This document shows, in pieces, positions 1-5,199 of a stretch of DNA of 6,802 bases. The notes under the pieces are model-generated. The model worked only from the letters and a program-made list of their open reading frames with translations. It was not told where the DNA came from and did no database searches. The DNA is from Thioalkalivibrio sp. (GTDB lineage Bacteria; Pseudomonadota; Gammaproteobacteria; Ectothiorhodospirales; Ectothiorhodospiraceae), in assembly GCA_018224485.1 (NCBI GenBank), contig JAGTVE010000115.1, positions 1-6,802 of the forward strand, read 5' to 3'. A program made the position numbers and the translations under genes. Position 1 is the stretch's first letter. The number at the start of each line of letters is the position of its first letter.

Positions 1-840
1 GGCGAGGCGGGCGCCGGCGTCGCGCAGCTGCCGCCTGAGCACCGCGCCGTCGGGGCTGACCGCCTCGGCCGCCGCCGTTGGCGTCGACGCCCGCAGATCG
101 GCGACGAAATCCGCGATCGTGGTGTCCGTTTCGTGCCCGATGCCGGTGACCACCGGGATCGGGCAGGCGGCGATGGCGCGCGCGACGGCCTCCTCGTTGA
201 AGGCCCACAGATCCTCCAGCGCGCCGCCGCCGCGCGCCAGGATCAGCACGTCCACCGCGGCCTCCCGGCCGGCCTGTTCCAGCGCCGCGATGATCCGGGG
301 TGCGGCCCCCGCCCCCTGCACCGCCACCGGGTAGAGCCGGAAGGGCAGCAGCAGCGGGAAGCGCCTGGCCAGGGTGCGGGCGATGTCGTGCCGGACGTCG
401 CCCTGGGCCGAGGTGATCACGCCGAGGCGGTGTACCAGCGGGGGCAGGGGCAGCTTGCGCTCGGCGTCGAACAGGCCCTCCGCGAGCAACCGCGCCTTCA
501 GGCGCTGGAATTCGGCGAGCAGCCGGCCCTCGCCGGCGGACTCGAGGCGCTCGACCACCAGCTGAAACTGGCCGCGCGCAACATAGACGCCAGGTCGGGC
601 AAAGACCAGGACCCGGTCGCCGTCGGCGAAGGCGGCGGCCTTGCCGGCCCGCCCGCGAAAGAGCGTGCAGCTGACGCTCGCGTTGTCGTCCTTCAGCGCG
701 AAATACCGGTGGCCCGAGGCATACTGACGCAGGTTCGAGACCTCGCCCTCCACCCACAGCGACCCGAGGCCCGCACGCAGGAGCTCATCCGCGCGCTGGT
801 TCAGTTCGCCGACGCCGAGTACGCTTCGCTCCTCCATCAT
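1..840 (-). CDS. xseA: Exodeoxyribonuclease VII large subunit (partial, C-terminus outside window)
   Basis: XseA is the catalytic large subunit of exonuclease VII. It works with several copies of XseB in the cytoplasm to degrade single-stranded DNA into oligonucleotides during repair. The visible 280 residues begin with an OB-fold-like nucleic-acid-binding region (about residues 5-105, with LWVEGEVSN and SGHRYFALKDD). The catalytic region follows, showing GVITSAQGDVRHDI, the family block ARGGGALEDLWAFN (from about 202) and GIGHETDTTIADF (from 233). Family members are about 400-460 residues, so roughly the last third lies beyond base 1. Two adjacent ATGs (first bases 840 and 837) are possible starts. 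AAGGAG at 850-845 lies 4 bases from the first and 7 from the second, so the second may be preferred. The gene is divergent from guaB, as in E. coli. I see no frameshift. Confidence 0.96.
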   Translation of the reverse strand, partial: MMEERSVLGVGELNQRADELLRAGLGSLWVEGEVSNLRQYASGHRYFALKDDNASVSCTLFRGRAGKAAAFADGDRVLVFARPGVYVARGQFQLVVERLESAGEGRLLAEFQRLKARLLAEGLFDAERKLPLPPLVHRLGVITSAQGDVRHDIARTLARRFPLLLPFRLYPVAVQGAGAAPRIIAALEQAGREAAVDVLILARGGGALEDLWAFNEEAVARAIAACPIPVVTGIGHETDTTIADFVADLRASTPTAAAEAVSPDGAVLRRQLRDAGARLA

Positions 841-844
841 GGGT

Positions 845-850
845 CTCCTT
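845..850 (-). promoter_or_regulatory. Ribosome binding site of xseA
   Basis: The minus strand reads AAGGAG here, 4 or 7 bases before the two tandem ATG codons. It fixes the xseA start to this pair and slightly favours the second ATG. Confidence 0.75.
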
Positions 851-852
851 GC

Positions 853-868
853 CGTCTTCCCGAAGACG
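853..868. promoter_or_regulatory. Perfect 7-bp dyad in the xseA-guaB divergent spacer
   Basis: CGTCTTC-CC-GAAGACG is a perfect inverted repeat with a 2-base centre. It ends 9 bases before the proposed guaB -35 box and begins 2 bases upstream of the xseA ribosome binding site. On DNA it could be an operator serving either gene. In the xseA transcript it could form a 6-bp stem with a 4-base loop just before the Shine-Dalgarno. On the plus strand the T-rich stretch after it (871-880) makes it look a little like an intrinsic terminator, but no plus-strand gene ends there. It does not match the PurR or LexA consensus known from E. coli. Its function is unknown. Confidence 0.4.
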
Positions 869-877
869 CGATCTTTC

Positions 878-906
878 TTTACCGCAGTGGCCGTGAATTC
901 TATACT
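878..906 (+). promoter_or_regulatory. Sigma70-type promoter of guaBA
   Basis: TTTACC (878-883, 4 of 6 matches to TTGACA) and TATACT (901-906, 5 of 6 matches to TATAAT) are separated by an ideal 17 bases. Transcription would start near 913, giving a leader of about 40 bases before the guaB ATG. The -10 region overlaps TAGAAT on the minus strand (902-897), which could serve as an xseA -10, but no good minus-strand -35 is visible. Overlapping divergent promoters would couple the two genes. No PurR-like palindrome is recognisable. Confidence 0.7.
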
Positions 907-951
907 GATCGGCTATTTCTCCGCCCCCACCCGGAAGCCCTGGAGCCGCCC

Positions 952-2412
952 ATGCGCATACTCGCGGAAGCCCTCACCTTCGACGACGTGCTGCTGCTGC
1001 CCGGGCATTCCAACGTGATGCCGCGGGACGTGGACCTCACCACCCGCCTGACGCGCGAGATCGTGCTCGGCTCGCCACTGCTCTCGGCCGCCATGGACAC
1101 CGTGACCGAGGCCCGCCTGGCGATCGCGATGGCCCGGGAGGGTGGCGTGGGCGTGGTGCACAAGAACATGAGCGCCGAACGCCAGGCCGCTCACGTCCGC
1201 CAGGTGAAGAAGTACGAGGCCGGCGTGATCAGCGACCCGATCACGGTCGCGCCAGGCGCCACCATCGGCGACGTGATGGAGCTGACGCGCGCCAACCGCA
1301 TCTCGGGTGTGCCGGTCGTGGACGGTACGGATCTGATCGGGATCGTGACCTCGCGCGACCTCCGTTTCGAGACGCGCATGCAGGCGCCCGTGACCGAGGT
1401 GATGACCCCGAAGGAGCGGCTGGTCACCGTGCCCGAGGGTGCGGACCGCGAACATGTGATGGAGCTCCTGCACAGGCACCGCATCGAGAAGGTGCTGGTG
1501 GTGAACGACCACTTCGAGCTGCGCGGCATGATCACGGTGAAGGACATCCAGAAGTCCTCCGAGCATCCCGGGGCCTGCAAGGACGACCGCGGGCGCCTGC
1601 GGGTCGGCGCCGCGGTCGGCGTGGGTGCCGGCACCGACGAGCGTGTCGCGGCGCTGGTGGAGGCGGGCGTGGACATGATCGTCGTCGATACCGCGCACGG
1701 CCACGCGCAGGGTGTGCTCGACCGCGTGCGCTGGGTCAAGCAGCACTATCCGGAGGTGCAGGTGGTCGGCGGGAACATCGCCACCGGCGATGCCGCGCGC
1801 GACCTGGTGGCCGCGGGCGCCGACGCGGTGAAGGTGGGCATCGGACCGGGCTCGATCTGCACCACGCGGATCGTGGCCGGTGTCGGCGTGCCCCAGATCA
1901 CCGCGATCGAGCATGTCAGCAGCGCCCTCAAGGGCACGGGCGTGCCGCTGATCGCCGACGGCGGGGTCCGCTTCTCCGGTGACATCGCGAAGGCCATCGC
2001 GGCCGGCGCCCACAGCGTGATGCTGGGCTCCCTGTTCGCCGGCACCGAGGAGGCGCCGGGTGAGGTGGAGCTGTTCCAGGGGCGCTCCTACAAGTCCTAT
2101 CGCGGCATGGGCTCTCTTGCCGCGATGCAGCAGGGATCCTCCGACCGCTATTTCCAGGACGCCAACGCCGGCCCCGAGAAGTTCGTTCCCGAGGGTATCG
2201 AGGGGCGGGTCCCGTACAAGGGACCGATCATCGCGATCATCCACCAGCTCACCGGCGGCCTCCGGTCTTCGATGGGCTATGTGGGTGCGCGCACCATCGA
2301 GGAGATGCGCACCAAGCCCCAGTTCGTGCGCGTGACCGGCGCCGGGATGCGCGAGAGCCACGTGCACGACGTGGCGATCACGAAGGAGGCCCCGAACTAC
2401 CGCCGGGATTGA
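952..2412 (+). CDS. guaB: Inosine-5'-monophosphate dehydrogenase
   Basis: GuaB oxidises IMP to XMP with NAD+, the first committed step of guanine nucleotide synthesis, in the cytoplasm. The 486-residue length matches the bacterial family (about 488). The N-terminal part of the TIM barrel shows LTFDDVLLLPG (8-18) and SPLLSAAMDTVTEA. Two CBS domains lie at about 93-205 (GVISDPITVAP; GMITVKDIQKS). The barrel then resumes with the NAD-binding VVDTAHGH (D246). The catalytic loop GPGSICTTR carries Cys303, followed by IADGGVR, the flap dyad Arg399-Tyr400 in SSDRYF, and ESHVHDV near the end. The ATG at 952 is chosen because it begins the conserved N-terminus and has GGAG at 942-945, 6 bases upstream. 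The same frame stays open back to base 133, but that stretch is antisense to xseA. guaA follows after 16 bases, forming the guaBA operon. Confidence 0.98.
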   Translation: MRILAEALTFDDVLLLPGHSNVMPRDVDLTTRLTREIVLGSPLLSAAMDTVTEARLAIAMAREGGVGVVHKNMSAERQAAHVRQVKKYEAGVISDPITVAPGATIGDVMELTRANRISGVPVVDGTDLIGIVTSRDLRFETRMQAPVTEVMTPKERLVTVPEGADREHVMELLHRHRIEKVLVVNDHFELRGMITVKDIQKSSEHPGACKDDRGRLRVGAAVGVGAGTDERVAALVEAGVDMIVVDTAHGHAQGVLDRVRWVKQHYPEVQVVGGNIATGDAARDLVAAGADAVKVGIGPGSICTTRIVAGVGVPQITAIEHVSSALKGTGVPLIADGGVRFSGDIAKAIAAGAHSVMLGSLFAGTEEAPGEVELFQGRSYKSYRGMGSLAAMQQGSSDRYFQDANAGPEKFVPEGIEGRVPYKGPIIAIIHQLTGGLRSSMGYVGARTIEEMRTKPQFVRVTGAGMRESHVHDVAITKEAPNYRRD

Positions 2413-2413
2413 C

Positions 2414-2420
2414 GGAGGAA
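2414..2420 (+). promoter_or_regulatory. Ribosome binding site of guaA
   Basis: GGAGGAA lies in the short guaB-guaA gap. It sits 3 bases before an ATG at 2424 and 8 bases before the guaA ATG at 2429. The second spacing is the normal one, and the first ATG opens only a two-codon frame, so this site supports the start at 2429. Confidence 0.8.
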
Positions 2421-2423
2421 ACG

Positions 2424-2432
2424 ATGCGATGA
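2424..2432 (+). other. Two-codon minimal ORF (ATG CGA TGA) overlapping the guaA start
   Basis: ATG-CGA-TGA encodes Met-Arg and stops. Its TGA shares bases with the guaA ATG at 2429-2431. The spacing to GGAGGAA (3 bases) is short for efficient initiation, so it may be silent. If it were translated, termination would fall exactly on the guaA start and could feed re-initiation or delay guaA initiation. Met-Arg minigenes are known from phage lambda bar sites to cause peptidyl-tRNA drop-off. A role here is only a hypothesis. Confidence 0.3.
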
Positions 2433-4006
2433 CCCAGGACTTACACGCGCACCGGATCCTGGTGCTGGACTTCGGCTCGCAGTACACCCAGCTCATCGCG
2501 CGCCGGGTGCGCGAGGCCGGGGTCTACTCGGAGATTCATCCCTGGGACATGAACCCCGAGGCGATGCGCGAGTTCGCGCCCAGCGGCGTGATCCTGTCCG
2601 GCGGCCCCGAATCCGTGCACATGGAGAATCCGCCGATCGCCCACCCGCTGGTCTTCGAGCTCGGTGTGCCGGTGCTCGGCATCTGCTACGGCATGCAGAC
2701 CATGGCCGCGCAGCTTGGCGGCCAGGTCGAGCCCTGGGGGCACCGCGAGTTCGGCTATGCGCAGGTCCGCGCCCGCGGTCACACCCGTCTGCTGACCGAC
2801 ATCGAGGACCACACCACGCCGGAGGGCTACGGCCTGCTGGATGTGTGGATGTCCCACGGGGATCGCGTGGCGGAACTCCCGCCGGGCTTCCGGCTGATGT
2901 GCTCCACCGATTCCGCCCCGAATTCCGGCATGGCTGACGAGGAGCGCGGCTTCTACGGTCTCCAGTTCCACCCGGAGGTCACGCACACCCGCCAGGGCCG
3001 GCGCATCCTCTCGCGATTCATCCACGAGATCTGCGGCTGCGAGGACCTCTGGACCCCGGGCAACATCATCGAGGACATGGCCGAGCGCGTGCGGGAGCAG
3101 GTGGGCTCGGACCACGTGATCCTCGGACTCTCCGGCGGCGTTGATTCCTCGGTGGTGGGCGCGCTGCTGCACAAGGCCATCGGCGACCAGCTCACCTGCG
3201 TGTTCGTGGACACCGGCCTGCTGCGCCTGCACGAGGGCGACCAGGTGATGGCGACCTTCGCGCGGCACATGGGGGTGAAGGTGATCCGCATCGACGCGGA
3301 GCAGCGCTTCCTGCAGGCCCTGGAGGGGGTCAGCGACCCGGAGCAGAAGCGCAAGATCATCGGTGGGCAGTTCATCGAGGTCTTCGACGAGGAGGCCGGC
3401 AAGATCACGGACGCGCGCTGGCTCGCGCAGGGCACGATCTATCCGGACGTGATCGAGTCCGCCGGCTCCAGGACCGGCAAGGCCCATGTGATCAAGTCCC
3501 ACCACAACGTCGGCGGACTGCCCGAGCACATGAACCTGGGCCTGGTCGAGCCCCTGCGCGAGTTGTTCAAGGACGAGGTGCGCCGCATCGGCGTGGAGCT
3601 GGGCCTGCCCACCGAGATGGTCTACCGCCACCCCTTCCCGGGGCCGGGGCTCGGGGTGCGCATCCTCGGCGAGGTGAAGAAGGAGTACGCGGACCTGCTG
3701 CGCCGCGCCGATGACATCTTCATCGAGGAGCTGCGCCGGGCGGATCTCTACGACCAGGTGTCCCAGGCCTTCGCCGTCTTCCTGCCGGTGCGGTCGGTCG
3801 GCGTGATGGGGGACGGCCGCCGCTACGACTATGTGGTCGCGCTGCGCGCGGTGGAGACCATCGATTTCATGACCGCCCGCTGGGCGCATCTCCCCTACGA
3901 GTTCCTCGACCTGGTATCGCGCCGTATAATCAATGAGATAGATGGCATATCTCGTGTAACCTACGATATTTCCGGCAAGCCCCCGGCCACGATCGAGTGG
4001 GAGTAG
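2429..4006 (+). CDS. guaA: GMP synthase (glutamine-hydrolysing)
   Basis: GuaA aminates XMP to GMP using ATP and ammonia released from glutamine, completing the branch started by GuaB. The 525-residue length equals the E. coli enzyme. The class I glutamine amidotransferase domain (about 9-205) has the nucleophile Cys86 in GICYGMQ and the triad partners His181 and Glu183 in QFHPEV. The ATP-pyrophosphatase domain follows, with the PP-loop SGGVDSS at 235-241 and IKSHHNVGGLPE near 355-366. The C-terminal dimerisation domain contains RHPFPGPGLGVR and ends in the canonical PPATIEWE. The start at 2429 gives the conserved HRILVLDFGSQYTQL at the expected place. Codons for residues 496-515 are unusually AT-ending (GTA, three ATA, AAT, GAT, TCT, ATT), unlike the rest of the gene, although the protein sequence there is normal. 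It is cotranscribed with guaB from the promoter near 880-906. Confidence 0.98.
   Translation: MTQDLHAHRILVLDFGSQYTQLIARRVREAGVYSEIHPWDMNPEAMREFAPSGVILSGGPESVHMENPPIAHPLVFELGVPVLGICYGMQTMAAQLGGQVEPWGHREFGYAQVRARGHTRLLTDIEDHTTPEGYGLLDVWMSHGDRVAELPPGFRLMCSTDSAPNSGMADEERGFYGLQFHPEVTHTRQGRRILSRFIHEICGCEDLWTPGNIIEDMAERVREQVGSDHVILGLSGGVDSSVVGALLHKAIGDQLTCVFVDTGLLRLHEGDQVMATFARHMGVKVIRIDAEQRFLQALEGVSDPEQKRKIIGGQFIEVFDEEAGKITDARWLAQGTIYPDVIESAGSRTGKAHVIKSHHNVGGLPEHMNLGLVEPLRELFKDEVRRIGVELGLPTEMVYRHPFPGPGLGVRILGEVKKEYADLLRRADDIFIEELRRADLYDQVSQAFAVFLPVRSVGVMGDGRRYDYVVALRAVETIDFMTARWAHLPYEFLDLVSRRIINEIDGISRVTYDISGKPPATIEWE
3925..3955 (+). promoter_or_regulatory. Exact TATAAT and AT-rich hairpin inside the guaA 3' end
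   Basis: TATAAT at 3925-3930 is a perfect -10 hexamer in an otherwise GC-rich gene. The best partner at 17-base spacing, TTCCTC (3902-3907), is a poor -35, and there is no TG extension. Just downstream GAGATA (3935-3940) pairs with TATCTC (3948-3953) around a 7-base loop, extendable by a T-G and an A-T pair to 3933-3955. It could be a weak internal promoter or an RNA structure, or it may be incidental to the AT-ending codons here. Confidence 0.25.
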
Positions 4007-4080
4007 CCCGCGGCCGCGGGTGTCCATCGCCACTGCGGTGGTGACCGCCGTCATTCGCGGCGCCTTGCCCACAATGACGG
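4007..4080. terminator. Cluster of GC-rich inverted repeats after guaA (possible terminator)
   Basis: Immediately after the guaA stop, CCCGCGGCCGCGGG (4007-4020) is a perfect 14-base palindrome. GCGGT/ACCGC (4035-4039 and 4044-4048) forms a second small stem. CCGTCATT/AATGACGG (4048-4055 and 4073-4080) is a perfect 8-bp inverted repeat with a 17-base loop. No T-tract follows on either strand, so this is not a textbook intrinsic terminator. The position between convergent genes suggests a two-way end-of-transcript structure or Rho-dependent termination. The rest of the spacer to 4158 shows nothing else I can name. Confidence 0.4.
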
Positions 4081-4158
4081 GCCGGACGGCGCGAGGCCGC
4101 AGCCTACCCACGGATGACGTTCCCGGGCGATCTGCACCGGTTGGCGGGCGCCTTCCGG

Positions 4159-4989
4159 TCACTGGACGTCGTAGGCGGCGAAGAGCTGGCCGGCGCCGTC
4201 CTTGGCATCGGGGTCGTAGTACAGCGTATGGGGAACGAGTGACGCGGGTGGTTCCAGCGCAGCGCCCTCGAGCAGCGTATCGAAGGACTTCCCGCCGAGA
4301 AGGCGGTGGAAGTGGGTCAGGTAGAGCCGGTCGAGCACATGATCGCTCAGCAGTAGGTGGAGGACCCGCGGGCCGGCCATGGAGTAGATGCGCCGGAAGC
4401 CCTCGCGCCCGAGTGCATCGATCAGCGCCTGCCCCTGGACGTCGCGTCCCGCGCCGGCCACTAGGATGCGGACCCCGGTGGCCTCAACGGCCGGGGCGGC
4501 ATCATCGTCGGCCCCGTTTCCGACCGCGAAATAGACCGGCCGATCGAGTCCGCCGCACCGCTCGGCGAGCGCCGCATCCAGGCTGCGGCCGAGAATCACC
4601 ACGGCCGGCTGAGGCGGCATGCCCCGGTCCCTGCGCCAGGCGTGGAGGTCGTCAAAGGCCGGAGCGGTCTCGATGGGCAGGTCTTCCGGAGTCCGGCCCG
4701 CGAGCATCCCGCGCAGGAGGGCCGCGCTCACGATCAGGACGTCGGCGCGGGCCGCGAGCTCCTGGAACAGGCGCCAGTCGCGCGGGTTGGTGATCGCCGG
4801 CGGTGAGGCCCGGCGGCCCCGCCGCGGGTCTTCCACGGCGATCCGCCCATCGAGGCTGCACACGAAGTTCGTGTACACGAAGGGCCGATCCGGGCCGGGG
4901 CGAGCGATCTCCTCGCCGAGATAGAGGCCCTCGATCGGCCGTTCAAGATGGGGAGCGGGGTAGAGTCTCAGGAGTCTGCGTGGATTCAT
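4159..4989 (-). CDS. Stand-alone RibD C-terminal domain (pyrimidine reductase-like) protein
   Basis: This 276-residue cytoplasmic protein resembles the NADPH-dependent reductase half of RibD, which has a dihydrofolate-reductase-like fold. Near the N-terminus it has VYTNFVCSLDGRIAV (SLDG at 45-48), then NPRDWRLFQELAARADVLIVSAALLRG (68-94), a middle VVILGRSLDAAL strand, and the C-terminal block YSMAGPRVLHLLLSDHVLDRLYLTH (202-226) with LLGG at 230-233. In RibD the last block normally reads EGGP-like; here it is MAGP. There is no deaminase domain and no other riboflavin gene nearby, so the substrate is unknown; it could act on a pyrimidine, a pterin-like compound or something else. I chose the ATG at 4989 because AGGTGA (5003-4998) lies 8 bases before it. 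The frame is open to an ATG at 5124, but those 45 residues look non-coding. It is convergent with guaA and divergent from sufS. Confidence 0.85.
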   Translation of the reverse strand: MNPRRLLRLYPAPHLERPIEGLYLGEEIARPGPDRPFVYTNFVCSLDGRIAVEDPRRGRRASPPAITNPRDWRLFQELAARADVLIVSAALLRGMLAGRTPEDLPIETAPAFDDLHAWRRDRGMPPQPAVVILGRSLDAALAERCGGLDRPVYFAVGNGADDDAAPAVEATGVRILVAGAGRDVQGQALIDALGREGFRRIYSMAGPRVLHLLLSDHVLDRLYLTHFHRLLGGKSFDTLLEGAALEPPASLVPHTLYYDPDAKDGAGQLFAAYDVQ

Positions 4990-4997
4990 GTCTCTGC

Positions 4998-5003
4998 TCA
5001 CCT
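4998..5003 (-). promoter_or_regulatory. Ribosome binding site of the RibD-C-like gene
   Basis: The minus strand reads AGGTGA, 8 bases before the ATG at 4989. It is the only Shine-Dalgarno-like match before a candidate start and favours 4989 over the longer frame starting at 5124. Confidence 0.6.
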
Positions 5004-5099
5004 GTGATCTTCGGGTGTCGGAAAGCGGTCTGATGTGCGCTGCAGGCGGGCGAATCGCATTACCTCTTTTTTGCTCCACCATCCGGGCCACATCGCGGA

Positions 5100-5126
5100 A
5101 AACTTGACTACTCTTAGGGGTCAAAT
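5100..5126. promoter_or_regulatory. IscR/Rrf2-like dyad upstream of sufS
   Basis: TTGAC (5104-5108) and GTCAA (5120-5124) form an inverted repeat centred on base 5114, with CT/AG also symmetric inside it. The left half, from base 5100 to 5110, matches 10 of 11 positions of the left half of the type 1 IscR consensus known from E. coli. The right half is displaced and degenerate. TTGACT could alternatively be a -35 box, but no good -10 lies 16-18 bases downstream. Control of suf genes by an Rrf2-family Fe-S sensor would make biological sense, but this is inferred. Confidence 0.4.
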
Positions 5127-5145
5127 CGAGAAACGCACACTACGC

Positions 5146-5187
5146 GGCCGGCACGCGGATCGGCGATCAGTCCCGAAGCTGCCGGCC
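5146..5187 (+). promoter_or_regulatory. Stem-loop in the sufS leader abutting the ribosome binding site
   Basis: GGCCGGCA (5146-5153) and TGCCGGCC (5180-5187) are perfect 8-bp inverted repeats around a 26-base loop that itself contains GATC-GGC-GATC. The 3' arm ends exactly one base before AGGAGG. In the mRNA this would be a strong stem next to the ribosome binding site. It could protect or modulate sufS translation, or it may be chance in GC-rich DNA. Confidence 0.35.
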
Positions 5188-5193
5188 AGGAGG
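5188..5193 (+). promoter_or_regulatory. Ribosome binding site of sufS
   Basis: AGGAGG is a complete Shine-Dalgarno core 6 bases before the ATG at 5200. It decides the start against the upstream open frame that reaches back to 5035. Confidence 0.85.
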
Positions 5194-5199
5194 AGACCG

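Noticed and set aside
853..880. Hairpin plus T-rich stretch as an intrinsic terminator on the plus strand
   Set aside because: No plus-strand gene ends upstream, the T stretch is interrupted and begins several bases after the stem, and the guaB promoter lies directly over it.
133..951. N-terminal extension of the guaB frame back to 133
   Set aside because: The extension is antisense to clearly coding xseA, the conserved GuaB N-terminus starts at 952 with a good Shine-Dalgarno, and the promoter at 878-906 lies inside the extension.
913..2496. Long minus-strand open frame (527 codons) opposite guaB
   Set aside because: It is the antisense shadow of guaB in GC-rich DNA. Its translation is rich in His, Arg, Gly and Ala with no recognisable domain, while the plus strand encodes a complete GuaB.
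2441..4162. Long minus-strand open frame (573 codons) opposite guaA
   Set aside because: It is antisense to a complete GuaA, has low-complexity composition and no family motif. High GC3 removes stop codons from that frame.
4020..4793. Plus-strand open frame of 257 codons after guaA
   Set aside because: Most of it is antisense to the RibD-C-like gene, the translation is Arg/Gly/Pro-rich without motifs, and it has no ribosome binding site.
4990..5124. 45-residue N-terminal extension of the RibD-C-like protein
   Set aside because: The extension shows no homology to the family, runs through the divergent control region including the TTGAC...GTCAA dyad, and a proper Shine-Dalgarno precedes the ATG at 4989.
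5104..5132. TTGACT as the -35 of a sufS promoter
   Set aside because: The sequence 16-18 bases downstream (CGAGAA and neighbours) does not resemble a -10 box; I could not assign a convincing sigma70 promoter to sufS.
5035..5199. 55-residue N-terminal extension of SufS
   Set aside because: SufS family members start close to the ATG at 5200, which has AGGAGG at ideal spacing; the extension is non-conserved-looking and crosses the promoter region.
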